NCBI GenBank assembly: GCA_934317215.1
Contig: CAKREH010000009.1
Span: 1-64,000, forward strand
Source: an uncultured Roseburia sp.
GTDB taxonomy: Bacteria > Bacillota > Clostridia > Lachnospirales > Lachnospiraceae
DNA: 64,000 bases
Direction of reading: 5' to 3'
Shown here: piece after piece, positions 1-8,933 of the stretch
How positions within the stretch are numbered: position 1 is the stretch's first letter
Layout: the number at the start of each line of letters is the position of its first letter
The notes under the pieces: model-generated
What the model was told of the DNA's origin: nothing
The model's database searches: none
Seen by the model: only the letters and a program-made list of their open reading frames with translations
Translations under genes and position numbers: made by a program

Positions 1-38
1 GGAGCTGACTGTTACTAATCGATCGAGGGCTTGACCAA
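1..38 (+). rRNA. 23S ribosomal RNA, 3' end (partial)
   Basis: The first ~38 bases match the conserved 3' terminus of Firmicutes 23S rRNA, including ACTAATCGATCGAGGGCTTG. The rest of the gene lies before the window. The exact 3' end is uncertain by a few bases. No 5S rRNA follows; a tRNA comes next after ~65 AT-rich bases. Confidence 0.85.
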
Positions 39-102
39 ATAAAATCGGAAATCTGTATGAAGTTTTGAAGGTATCAATATTTTTTTGTTCAAATAAATAT
101 AT

Positions 103-176
103 GGCGAGATGGCTCAACTGGCTAGAGCGTCCGGTTCATACCCGGGAGGTTAAGAGTTCAAGTCTCTTTCTCGCTA
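103..176 (+). tRNA. tRNA-Met (anticodon CAT)
   Basis: A full cloverleaf can be folded. The acceptor GGCGAGA pairs with TCTCGCT, followed by discriminator A. The anticodon stem TCCGG/CCGGG encloses loop TTCATAC with anticodon CAT. The T-arm AAGAG/CTCTT encloses TTCAAGT. No CCA is encoded. An elongator methionine tRNA is most likely; a CAT anticodon could also belong to a lysidine-modified tRNA-Ile. It lies just downstream of the 23S rRNA and is probably part of the rRNA operon. Confidence 0.93.
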
Positions 177-192
177 TTTATACTGAGGCATG

Positions 193-222
193 GAAGACAC
201 TATTAATTTAGTGTCTTTTTTT
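193..222 (+). terminator. Rho-independent terminator of the rRNA/tRNA operon
   Basis: An 8-bp perfect stem (AGACACTA at 195-202, TAGTGTCT at 209-216) with a 6-nt loop is followed by a T run to 222. It ends the rRNA-tRNA transcript. Confidence 0.85.
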
Positions 223-231
223 AATTCATAG

Positions 232-545
232 GATTCGGGTGTCAAAAGGTGGTTTTCAATTTTGGGTCTGTCAAATTGCACAAAACCGAACTTGTTTTGT
301 TCCGTTGTCCGAAAATAAGAAAAACTAAGTATGCCTGAATCAGTTTTTCACAGAGTGACGTAAACGGCATTCAACGAGCCTTCCATGGCTCGTGAAGCCT
401 TGTTCTGCCGTCCGTGGCAGAACATTACTGTAAATAGACAGGCATACTAAGATTTTCTAATTTTCTCCCAAAGTCACAAAAACAGTCTCGGCTTTGTGCA
501 ATTTGACAATCGCTAAGTTATGAACCACCTTTTGACACTCGAATC
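232..545. mobile_element. Palindromic MITE-like element, 314 bp
   Basis: The whole segment is one large imperfect palindrome. The ends GATTCGGGTGTC (232-243) and GACACTCGAATC (534-545) are inverted repeats with one mismatch. Further inward GTCAAATTGCACAAA pairs with TTTGTGCAATTTGAC, and CTAAGTATGCCTG (325-337) pairs with CAGGCATACTAAG (439-451). The centre carries two perfect hairpins (374-393 and 402-423). TTCATAG flanks both sides (225-231 and 546-552) as a 7-bp target duplication. It has no coding capacity. The structure fits a non-autonomous miniature inverted-repeat transposable element; the mobilising transposase is not in the window. Confidence 0.75.
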
Positions 546-667
546 TTCATAGGAAATTACGTCCTATGAATTAAAAAGCCCTCCGGGCGGGATGCGCATC
601 TCGCGGAGCAGAAGTTAGCTGTAAACAGCACCGCTCGGGCGCGAAAGAGTCGCAGGCGACTCTTTGT
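546..667 (+). repeat. Dispersed intergenic repeat, copy A (interrupted by the MITE)
   Basis: This ~120-bp sequence recurs at 28588-28712 and, degraded, at 41266-41368. It starts with an inverted repeat whose left arm AATTCATAGGA is split by the MITE (left remnant at 223-231). It then holds GCGGGATG/CATCTCGC, GCTGT/ACAGC and a terminal GAGTCGC/GCGACTC hairpin followed by a short T run. It has no open reading frame. The folding and intergenic placement suggest a REP-like or RNA-level element. Confidence 0.8.
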
Positions 668-750
668 CCTAGGATTGTGATATCAAAAGATTCTTTACAA
701 CTTAATGGCTGGTAAGTTATGAAAAACAGTGAATTTGGAAGAAAATCTGT

Positions 751-776
751 AAATCTTAAAATGAAATCTTAAAATG
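751..776 (+). repeat. 13-bp direct tandem repeat upstream of the jet promoter
   Basis: AAATCTTAAAATG occurs twice back to back (751-763 and 764-776), ending 14 bases before the -35 hexamer of the jet promoter. It could be an operator or a chance AT-rich duplication. Confidence 0.6.
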
Positions 777-790
777 AAACAAAAATTTTC

Positions 791-819
791 TTGCGGCTGT
801 CTCAATTTGTAAGTATAAT
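791..819 (+). promoter_or_regulatory. Sigma-A promoter of the jetABCD operon
   Basis: TTGCGG (791-796), a 17-bp spacer and a perfect TATAAT (814-819) predict a start near 826. That leaves only a ~13-nt leader before the TTG codon at 839. Confidence 0.6.
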
Positions 820-838
820 ATAAACATTGGAATAAAAG

Positions 839-2434
839 TTGGAGAGTAACTGGAATCAGGCGGTTGAAGCTGATTCAGGCATACCACAAATATCAGAATC
901 AGGCAGTTGGTTCTGGCGTATCATGAATAAAGGAGAACATGTCGCGTTGCAGGTATCAGATAAATTATTAAAACCACTCACAGAGGCAAAATATTTAAAT
1001 GCGGATAATGTCAGCAGGTATCGTTGCATTATGCGCATTTTTTTTGAGAATTATGAAAAGTTAAAATACTGGCTGTATTTAGAAGAAGTTTATGAGGAAA
1101 TGTTAAAAGATCCGTTCTGGTCAGAGTATAAAATCGAGCAGTGCCAGCAGGATCTGACGATGCTTACGGAATGGAAAAATTTAAACACGATACAGGACAC
1201 AAGAAGAGTGTCTTCCATAGAAGAATTTAAAAATAAGAAGTACCGTTACCAGATGTCGGAATACAGTGTCGAGATCGAGAGACTTGTGATCCGTCTGGAA
1301 AATCTTTTTATTGAAGGGGCATCGTTAGAACCTACGCTGCTTGAGCGGATACGGAGAAATATGGAACGTTTTCCGGAGATGGCAGGGAAAGATAAGAACG
1401 AAGTTTATACATGGTGGACGGATTTAAACAATGATTTTGTGAGGCTGAATCAGAATTATCAGGATTATATCAGGGACTTAAACAGCGTAAAGGCAGAGGA
1501 AATGATGCGCACAAAGGAATTTCTGGTGTTTAAAGACAGACTGATTGAGTATCTGCGCAGTTTTATCAAAGGTCTGCAGCGCAATGTCGGTGTGATTGAG
1601 GAGTGTCTGAAAACGCAGGAAAGTGATATGCGCGAGGCGGTATTTGATAAGATTGTCGAATATGAGCTTTTGATTCCGCGTATGGAAGTGGAAGTGTCTG
1701 AAAAAATGATCCGGCAGAAGGCAGAGGGACGTTTTAAAAGTATTTATGACTGGTTTGTGGGCAGTGAAGGACAGGAAAATGAGGCAGCAAAACTTTTTGA
1801 CGTGACAAATGAGATCATACGGAGAATCACGCGGTATGCAGCACAATTGAGTGAAAAAAATGCACTCGGTGCAAACCGCAAAGAGGAATACAGAAAAGTC
1901 GCTGAAATGTTTATGAGATGTGAAAATCTTGAGGAAGCACACAAAATGTCTGCCATGGTTTTTGGGATGGAAAAAACATTTCATATCGCAGGGGATCAGG
2001 TAAGAGAGACGGACAGCATGAACCGGGGAGTGTATGAAGAAAAGCCGATTCAGATAGAACTGAAACCGAGAGTGCGCACATACCGGGAAAAGACAAAAAG
2101 AAGTTCCATCATAGAATCAACCGAAAAAAAATTAGAAACACGCAGGAAAATGTTAGAGCAGCAAAAGGAAGAGGAAAAGAAAATAAAGATGTTAGAAAAA
2201 GATGGAGCCATTGACTTTTCTGCATTGCCCATTTTAGAGCCGAGAATCCGGGAAATACTTTTAAAATGGATTTCAGATGCAATGGAGTCGGTTGATTTTT
2301 CTGCAAGGACGGATGATGGCAGAAGATATCGTTTAGACAAAGGTAATATGGCTGAAAAATGTGTGGTGCATTGTGAGGATGGCAATTTTACCATGCCAAA
2401 GATGAGGATCGTATTTCAGGAGGAGAGCGTATGA
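839..2434 (+). CDS. jetA: Wadjet anti-plasmid system protein JetA (MukF/kleisin-like)
   Basis: First of four tightly coupled genes forming a Wadjet system. JetA is the kleisin-like subunit that bridges the SMC-like ATPase and, with JetB, builds the DNA-loop-extruding complex. The 531-residue protein is mostly charged helix, with a predicted winged-helix region near the N-terminus and a long Lys/Glu coiled stretch around residues 425-460. The start is uncertain. TTG at 839 is the first start after an in-frame stop at 833; the next in-frame ATG is at 923 (residue 29) but lacks a good ribosome binding site and would remove residues that look domain-like. The assignment rests on order and size in the cluster plus resemblance to the DUF5716 type of JetA, which suggests subtype III. 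The cytoplasmic complex protects against small circular plasmids. Confidence 0.8.
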   Translation: MESNWNQAVEADSGIPQISESGSWFWRIMNKGEHVALQVSDKLLKPLTEAKYLNADNVSRYRCIMRIFFENYEKLKYWLYLEEVYEEMLKDPFWSEYKIEQCQQDLTMLTEWKNLNTIQDTRRVSSIEEFKNKKYRYQMSEYSVEIERLVIRLENLFIEGASLEPTLLERIRRNMERFPEMAGKDKNEVYTWWTDLNNDFVRLNQNYQDYIRDLNSVKAEEMMRTKEFLVFKDRLIEYLRSFIKGLQRNVGVIEECLKTQESDMREAVFDKIVEYELLIPRMEVEVSEKMIRQKAEGRFKSIYDWFVGSEGQENEAAKLFDVTNEIIRRITRYAAQLSEKNALGANRKEEYRKVAEMFMRCENLEEAHKMSAMVFGMEKTFHIAGDQVRETDSMNRGVYEEKPIQIELKPRVRTYREKTKRSSIIESTEKKLETRRKMLEQQKEEEKKIKMLEKDGAIDFSALPILEPRIREILLKWISDAMESVDFSARTDDGRRYRLDKGNMAEKCVVHCEDGNFTMPKMRIVFQEESV

Positions 2435-3576
2435 AAGAGCTTGAAATTTTGTTAAACAGACGCTGGATACTGAAATCAGAAGATAAGGAACTGTATTACA
2501 GGGTCAGGGATGCAGTCGGGGAGATCCGGAAATATGTGACAGATAAATTAGGCTGTCAGATTATAGATAATTCTTTGCTGATAAAACTGGAAAAGATACC
2601 GGTCATCCCGGAGCAGTTTATGGGAATTGGCCAGTTCTCGTCGAAAGAAGAATATGTGTATCTGTGTATTTTATTGATGTTTCTGGAAGATAAAGATGCA
2701 CAGGAGCAGTTTATACTGTCACAGCTGACGGAATATATGACGGCGGTGATGCCCGGTGAGATCACAGACTGGACATTGTACAACAACCGGAGAAAACTCA
2801 TCCGGGTACTCCGCTATACGGTGGAACAGGGAATGGTCCGTGTGACGGATGGAACAGATGATGTGTTTATGGATGATGCCGGGGGCGAGGTCTTATATGA
2901 AAATACAGGGGCATCCAAATATTTTATGAGAAATTTTTCCCGGGATATCATGGAGTATACAAAACCGGAAGATTTCCGGGAAAGTGAATGGTTTGAAGTG
3001 GACGAGGACCGCGGATTAGCCAGAAGGCACAGAGTGTATAAGAGACTGTTGTTTGCACCGGCAGTGTACAGGGAAGATGGATCCGGGGAGGATTTCGAGT
3101 ATTTAAAATATTACGGATACAGGCTTTCTGAAGAATTAGAACAGCTTTTTGAATGTCATGTACAGATCCATCGGGGAAGTGCATTTCTTTTATCCGGGCA
3201 GGACTGCCGGATGGGAGCTGCTTTTCCGGAGAACAATTCCCTGGCAGATATTTTAATGCTTGCCTTTGGAAAGATCAGAGAAAAAATAGAAGGTAAGGTG
3301 TGGAAAATAACGCCGGAAGAAATGAGTCTTGTTGATAAGATTGAGTTTGAATCTCTGATTCTGGATGTGAAAAAGGAATATGGATCTGGTTTTGCGAAAC
3401 TTTACCGGGATATGCCGGAAGGGGAGTTTATAAAAAACGTAACAGATGAAATGGAACGCTGGATGTTTATAAAAAAAGTGGATGATATGCATCAGATAAA
3501 AATCTGCCCGCTTGTCGGAAAAATACAGGGAAGTTATCCGCAGGATTACACAGGAGGAAATGAAAATGAACAGTAG
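2431..3576 (+). CDS. jetB: Wadjet anti-plasmid system protein JetB (MukE-like, DUF4194)
   Basis: The 381-residue JetB homologue is the MukE-like partner of the condensin-type complex. It starts at ATG 2431, overlapping the jetA stop by 4 bp (ATGA), with a strong AGGAGG-like site just upstream, so the two are translationally coupled. Most of the protein is a tandem winged-helix-type domain rich in acidic and aromatic residues. No transmembrane segments or catalytic motifs are seen, as expected for a structural subunit. It is longer than typical ~200-residue DUF4194 proteins, which agrees with a non-type-I subtype. Function is inferred from cluster position between JetA and the SMC-like ATPase. 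Confidence 0.8.
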   Translation: MKELEILLNRRWILKSEDKELYYRVRDAVGEIRKYVTDKLGCQIIDNSLLIKLEKIPVIPEQFMGIGQFSSKEEYVYLCILLMFLEDKDAQEQFILSQLTEYMTAVMPGEITDWTLYNNRRKLIRVLRYTVEQGMVRVTDGTDDVFMDDAGGEVLYENTGASKYFMRNFSRDIMEYTKPEDFRESEWFEVDEDRGLARRHRVYKRLLFAPAVYREDGSGEDFEYLKYYGYRLSEELEQLFECHVQIHRGSAFLLSGQDCRMGAAFPENNSLADILMLAFGKIREKIEGKVWKITPEEMSLVDKIEFESLILDVKKEYGSGFAKLYRDMPEGEFIKNVTDEMERWMFIKKVDDMHQIKICPLVGKIQGSYPQDYTGGNENEQ

Positions 3577-6500
3577 ATGGCAGGCAAATAAAATTGGGCT
3601 GATCAATTTCTGGTATTATGATGAACAGGAATTTCCTTTTGTAAAGGGGCGGATGCTTCTCCGTGGTTCAAACGGTTCCGGAAAATCGGTAACGATGCAG
3701 AGTGTTGTGCCGTTACTATTAGACGGAAATATGAGTCCGGAGAGACTTGATCCGTTTGGTTCAAGGGATCGTAAAATGAGCAGCTATCTTCTCGAGGAAA
3801 ATGATGGAAGGGAAGAGAGAACTGGTTATCTTTATCTTGAGTTCAAAAGAAAAGACAGTGAAACATATCTGACGATCGGAATGGGAATCCGCGCAAAGCG
3901 AAATAAACCGCTCGATAAATGGTATTTCAGTCTGACAGATGGAAGACGCATCGGCAAAGACTTTTTCTTATACAAAGATATGGGTGAGAAAGTGACCCTT
4001 TCCAAAAAAGAACTGGAAAACAGGGTGGCAGAAGGCGGAAGAGTATTTGATCGTCAGGCAGATTATATGGATTATGTCAACAGACAGATATTTGGATTTG
4101 AGACTGCAGATGAATATAAGGAAATGGTAGATCTGCTGATCCAGCTTCGAACCCCAAAGCTGTCAAAGGATTTCAAACCGTCTGTGATCAATGATATATT
4201 GAGTGATTCTCTCCAGCCGCTTTCGGATGAGGATCTGCGTCCGATGTCAGAAGCCATTGAAAATATGGACATGATGAATATGAATTTAAAGGGGCGCAGG
4301 GAGGCGAGAGGGGCTGCTGAAAAGATCAATGCGGTTTTTCAGAAATATAACAAACTTCTGCTCTGTGAAAAAGCGGACAGATATGAACGTACAAAGCAGA
4401 GATTACAAAAAGCGGCAGCAGAACAAAAGGCATATGAGGATAAATATGCAGAATGTAACCGGAAGATTGAGGAACTTGAAACAGAGATTCTGCAGATGAA
4501 TCAGAAGAAGGAAACCTTAGAAAAAGAAAAGGAGTCCCTCAATAAAAGTGATGCAGTTGCGCTAAAGGGCAGAGAGGCACAGCTCACCAAAGAACTTGAG
4601 ACTCATGATAAAATCCTTGCGGATAAAAAGTCATTTCTGGCTGCAAAGGAAGCACAGTACAGAGATGTCACAAACCAGATCAAAGAGGAAGAAAACAGAA
4701 AGTATGAAAAAGAAAAAGAAGTAGAGACTCTGTTAGAAGATATGCGTGAGGAAGCAGACCAGATGGCATTCCAGGAATTTGCATTTATGAGTGAGGAACT
4801 GTGCGCTGATCTGGAAAATGATTATAAATTTGATCTTCACAGGCAGCAGTTTGAACATACACGTCAATATATCAATGATGGAGAAAAATTGCTCGCAGAA
4901 ATCAAAAGTCTTGACCGGCAGAAGGATGAAATGATCCAGAAAAGGGAGAAGCAGATCCGGGAATTAGACGCACTCCAGCGAAAAATATCGGAATTTGAAA
5001 ACATGCTGATCCAGGTAGAAAATGAGTGGAAAGAAGCACTTTATCAATGGAATGAAAACAATGTGGAACTGAAATTGGAAAAGGAACTATTGAGGGAGCT
5101 CAGTACATTCGCAGATACGTATGAGGAAAATTCTGACTACGCGGTGGTACGCCAGAAGGCTGCAGATCAATGGATTAAAAAGCAGTCTAAAATAGAAACG
5201 CAGATCAATTCCATTCTTCTGGAGCAGGAAACAGCAAAAACAGAACTCGATGAAGCAAAAACAGAGCTGAGTGAGTGGGAAAATCAGAAAGAACCACAGC
5301 CACAGAGATCAGAAGCTGTGATAAGAAACCGTCAGAGGCTGGATGAAGCAGGGATTCCATATCAGGAATTTTATAAAGTGATAGAGTTTGGATCAGAGCT
5401 GGATGAAGATGCCTGTAACCATTTAGAAGAAGCCCTGCTAAAAATGGGAATACTCGATGCAATTGTGGTGGATGAGCAATACAGGGAGCAGGTTCTTACA
5501 CCGGTAAAAGGGTGCGAAGACCATTATCTTTTTGCAGGAAAAACACAGGCAGAAAAGAGTCTGTTGGACGTACTGGAACTAAACGAGGAAGTCAATGATA
5601 TTTTTTCAAACCAGAGACTGACAAAAATCCTTTCAAGTATCGCTTATGGCGGTGAGAATGATGTGTCAGTTTCTGAGGATGGTTCCTATCATATGGGTGT
5701 TCTGGCTGGAACAGTTACCGGGGAATATGAAGCAGGGTATCTGGGCAGTAAAGCGAGGGAAAGACACAGGCTTGCAAAAATAGAAGAATGTAAAAATCTG
5801 ATATTGGTGTTAGAGGAAAAGATTGCAGGTTTAGAGAGAGAACGAAACAATTTATCAGAACGGAAGGATCGGCTGAAATCAGAATATGATGCGCTTCCGG
5901 GCGATACGGATCTGAGGGAGGCAATGAAGCTGCTCTTAGCGGAAGAACAAAAGTATGAATTGCTGCGGAGTGAAAATGAAAAGACGGGGGAGCAGCTGAC
6001 AGCCTTTCTGGAAGAAATAAAGGAAAAGAAAAAGGGTGCGATTGAGATCGCTGAAAAATTGTATCTCAACTGTACTTATGAGACGTTCCAGAGTGCAAAA
6101 AGTGCAGCGGAGGAATATGACAAAAATCTGGTAGAGTTAAAGTCGGCACATGAAATGATTTTAAGAAGCGCGGCATACTTAAGGGAGCGCAAAGTTCATT
6201 TAGAAGATTTAGACCTTGATATGGATCAGATCAGATATGACATAAGGGAGACCGAAAAGCAGATCAGTTCAAAACAGGAAGAAAGAACATCCATTGTAGA
6301 ACAGCTTGCCCTGACCGATTATGAAGCGGTCAAAGACAGGTTAGATGCCTGCATTTCGTGGCTGAATGCATTTCCGAAAGAGTTTCAGAAACGCGTGACC
6401 GAAAAAACACAAAAGACGGATGAAGCAAAGCTGATCGAAGCGAACCGTATCAGCAATGCGGATACGATAAAGGTATATGAAAAGAAAGTGGAATTTTATC

Positions 6501-7675
6501 GGAAATGTTATGAACAGGAGCGGGGACTTTTTTATGTGGCTGTACCAGAAGAGATTACGGATGATGCAGGGCATATTTATGATTATCTGCTGACAGATAT
6601 CAAAGATATGGAAAAAAACAGTATTATTGCTGACCTCAACAGGGTATATTTTGAAAACAGAGGTTTTCTGACCGATTATCAGCTTACGCAGAATGAATTA
6701 TTTGCAGAATCGGATGAGAGTGAAAAAATAGATGATTATACCCCAAAGCGGCTTGATATCACAGCAAGATATCAGGGGACGAAGGTAACGTTTGCAAGTC
6801 TGCTGACACATCTTGATGAAGATATCAGTGAACTTGAAAATCTGATCAAAGACGGAGACCGGGAATTATTCGAAGATATTCTGGCCAATACGGTGAGCCG
6901 CAAGATCAGGGGAAAGATCAATGCGTCAAATCTGTGGGTGCAGAAAATGAATACGCTGATGAATGGCATGGATACGTCAAGCGGTCTGAAACTGAGTCTC
7001 AGATGGAGGAGTAAGACAGCCGAAAAAGAGGATCAGCTTGACACCAGGGAACTGGTAGAACTGTTAAAGAAAGATTACCGTCTGATGAGTGAAGAAGAGG
7101 CGGCAAGACTTTCTGCACATTTCAGGTCAAAGGTCGACGAGGCGAGACGCAATGCGCGTGACAGTGCCGGAATGATCTCCTTTTATCAGATCATGAAAGA
7201 AACACTTGATTATAGAAAATGGTTTGAATTTCAGTTGTTCTCCCAAAAAAGCGGAGAGCGCCAGAAGGAACTGACCAATAGTGTGTTTGGTACGTTCAGT
7301 GGAGGAGAAAAAGCAATGTCCATGTATGTACCGCTCTTTTCTGCTGTCGTTGCAAAATATCAGGGCGGCAGGGCGGATGCGCCGAGACTGATCTCGTTAG
7401 ATGAGGCGTTTGCCGGTGTCGACAACCGGAATATCAGAGACATGTTCCGCCTGATGACACAGTTTGAATTTGATTTTATTATCAATTCACAGGTATTGTG
7501 GGGAGACTGTGATACGCTGGATGCGCTGGCAATTTATCAGCTGATCCGCCCGGAAAATGCGAAATTTGTTACCGTAATGCCTTATTTATGGAACGGACAC
7601 AGCAAAGAACTGTTAGATGATGAAGAAAAAGTAGAACAAAGAGGGATAGAGATTGGACAATTTGACAGGGCATGA
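3566..7675 (+). CDS. jetC: Wadjet anti-plasmid system SMC-like ATPase JetC
   Basis: A 1369-residue SMC/MukB-like ATPase, the motor of the Wadjet complex that extrudes DNA loops and measures plasmid size. The Walker A GSNGSGKS lies near residue 34, followed by two very long coiled-coil arms rich in Lys, Glu and Gln. A small globular hinge-like region lies in the middle (about residues 600-720). The C-terminal head has the ABC signature FSGGEKAM (near 1243) and the Walker B LISLDEAF (near 1275). ATG 3566 is chosen because AGGAGG at 3552-3557 sits 8 bases before it; ATG 3560 is the alternative. It overlaps jetB by 11 bp. Confidence 0.92.
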   Translation: MNSRWQANKIGLINFWYYDEQEFPFVKGRMLLRGSNGSGKSVTMQSVVPLLLDGNMSPERLDPFGSRDRKMSSYLLEENDGREERTGYLYLEFKRKDSETYLTIGMGIRAKRNKPLDKWYFSLTDGRRIGKDFFLYKDMGEKVTLSKKELENRVAEGGRVFDRQADYMDYVNRQIFGFETADEYKEMVDLLIQLRTPKLSKDFKPSVINDILSDSLQPLSDEDLRPMSEAIENMDMMNMNLKGRREARGAAEKINAVFQKYNKLLLCEKADRYERTKQRLQKAAAEQKAYEDKYAECNRKIEELETEILQMNQKKETLEKEKESLNKSDAVALKGREAQLTKELETHDKILADKKSFLAAKEAQYRDVTNQIKEEENRKYEKEKEVETLLEDMREEADQMAFQEFAFMSEELCADLENDYKFDLHRQQFEHTRQYINDGEKLLAEIKSLDRQKDEMIQKREKQIRELDALQRKISEFENMLIQVENEWKEALYQWNENNVELKLEKELLRELSTFADTYEENSDYAVVRQKAADQWIKKQSKIETQINSILLEQETAKTELDEAKTELSEWENQKEPQPQRSEAVIRNRQRLDEAGIPYQEFYKVIEFGSELDEDACNHLEEALLKMGILDAIVVDEQYREQVLTPVKGCEDHYLFAGKTQAEKSLLDVLELNEEVNDIFSNQRLTKILSSIAYGGENDVSVSEDGSYHMGVLAGTVTGEYEAGYLGSKARERHRLAKIEECKNLILVLEEKIAGLERERNNLSERKDRLKSEYDALPGDTDLREAMKLLLAEEQKYELLRSENEKTGEQLTAFLEEIKEKKKGAIEIAEKLYLNCTYETFQSAKSAAEEYDKNLVELKSAHEMILRSAAYLRERKVHLEDLDLDMDQIRYDIRETEKQISSKQEERTSIVEQLALTDYEAVKDRLDACISWLNAFPKEFQKRVTEKTQKTDEAKLIEANRISNADTIKVYEKKVEFYRKCYEQERGLFYVAVPEEITDDAGHIYDYLLTDIKDMEKNSIIADLNRVYFENRGFLTDYQLTQNELFAESDESEKIDDYTPKRLDITARYQGTKVTFASLLTHLDEDISELENLIKDGDRELFEDILANTVSRKIRGKINASNLWVQKMNTLMNGMDTSSGLKLSLRWRSKTAEKEDQLDTRELVELLKKDYRLMSEEEAARLSAHFRSKVDEARRNARDSAGMISFYQIMKETLDYRKWFEFQLFSQKSGERQKELTNSVFGTFSGGEKAMSMYVPLFSAVVAKYQGGRADAPRLISLDEAFAGVDNRNIRDMFRLMTQFEFDFIINSQVLWGDCDTLDALAIYQLIRPENAKFVTVMPYLWNGHSKELLDDEEKVEQRGIEIGQFDRA

Positions 7676-8933
7676 AAAGTTAAAACGTGACTGCGTGGCA
7701 TATTTCAGGCAAAATGAGATCTGGCAGCGCATCTTTACAGGTTTTCGTGAGAAATACAGTTCCTACGGCAGATTTTCGGGTAAAGTGACTGTAAAGAATA
7801 TATCCGGGGACGGACTTGACACGTTAGAAGGATTCTTCTGCCAGAATTTTCATGGCAAAAAAAGTATTACGGTTTCTGCTGAAAAATTCCGAAAAGCACT
7901 TTCCTGCAGCAAATATGGGACGGTCACACCGGAAGAAGTGCTGGCAGAGTATTTTGGAAAAGCGCTGATTGGAAAGGCAGAGGAAAAGGCATTTAAAGAA
8001 AATCAGATACGGGAGATAAAAAAGGAGTTCCTTGAAAATTTCAAAGGGACTCCTGCCTTTTTGGAGTTTGATACATTCGAAAATATTTTAAAAAGCAGCG
8101 GCAAAGAGAACTTAAAAGAGTGGAAACGCCTTCTCTGGCTGTGTGCGAACCTATATAACGCTTTGCCGTACCGCACACAAAAAAGCGTGTACCTCGCGGT
8201 ATTTGCCGCTGCTGTAACCGGAAATCCGCATGCATTTGACCAGGGCACGGCAGAGGGAAAGATCCTTTATCAGGTCATACAGATGGATTTAGGACAGAGG
8301 GGCATACAGGTGGAAACTTTAGAAATGTTTCCTGCATATAAGAGACAGAAAAGCTATCTTCTTGCCGGGATATTAATCGATGATATTTCCAATTATGCAT
8401 TGCTTTATAACGTGCATGCGATCAAAAAAAACGGAGAATTGCACAGAGGGATGGACGGATTCTGTCAGGAAAAAAATATGGTGCAGGTGCCGCTTACAGT
8501 ACTTTCTGAATGGGAGCGTATCGAGTGTGTGGATCATGAGATCTTTATCGTGGAAAACCCATCTGTTTTTGCCCTGATCTGTGGAGAAAAGTCGTGCATG
8601 TGCATGAATGGGCAGCCAAGACTGGCAGGGCTTTTGGTGTTAGAACTGCTTGCAAAGTCAGGAACTAAGGTATATTATTCCGGCGATCTCGATCCGGAGG
8701 GGATACTGATCGCACAAAAATTATCGCAGTACTATCGGGGAACATTCTGCTATTGGCATATGACGCCTTTCGATTATGAGCAGTGCAGATCGAAAGAAAT
8801 AATTTCTGAAAAGAGAAAGAAAATGCTGCAAAAGATTACAGATGAAAGGCTGCTCCCTGTCGTGGATGCGGTAACAAAATATGGGATGGCGGGCTATCAG
8901 GAAAGTATCGGATTGAATCAGATTTCCATTTGA
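7653..8933 (+). CDS. jetD: Wadjet anti-plasmid system nuclease JetD (Toprim domain)
   Basis: The 426-residue JetD is the nuclease subunit that cleaves plasmid DNA after loop extrusion stalls. The C-terminal half is a Toprim fold. The metal-binding glutamate lies in IVENPSV (near residue 298) and the DxD motif in YYSGDLDPEG (near residue 343), so the active site appears intact. The N-terminal half resembles the DNA-binding arm domain of the DUF3322/DUF2399-type proteins. The TTG start at 7653 overlaps jetC by 23 bp and is preceded by GAGGGA at good spacing. With four full-length genes in order A-B-C-D the system looks functional. Confidence 0.88.
   Translation: MDNLTGHEKLKRDCVAYFRQNEIWQRIFTGFREKYSSYGRFSGKVTVKNISGDGLDTLEGFFCQNFHGKKSITVSAEKFRKALSCSKYGTVTPEEVLAEYFGKALIGKAEEKAFKENQIREIKKEFLENFKGTPAFLEFDTFENILKSSGKENLKEWKRLLWLCANLYNALPYRTQKSVYLAVFAAAVTGNPHAFDQGTAEGKILYQVIQMDLGQRGIQVETLEMFPAYKRQKSYLLAGILIDDISNYALLYNVHAIKKNGELHRGMDGFCQEKNMVQVPLTVLSEWERIECVDHEIFIVENPSVFALICGEKSCMCMNGQPRLAGLLVLELLAKSGTKVYYSGDLDPEGILIAQKLSQYYRGTFCYWHMTPFDYEQCRSKEIISEKRKKMLQKITDERLLPVVDAVTKYGMAGYQESIGLNQISI

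Noticed and set aside
923..2434. ATG 923 as the jetA start
   Set aside because: It has no ribosome binding site and would remove a conserved-looking N-terminal segment; TTG 839 is kept although not certain.
839..8933. Chromosomal MksBEF condensin instead of Wadjet
   Set aside because: The fourth gene encodes an intact Toprim nuclease of JetD type and the order is A-B-C-D, which marks a defence system.
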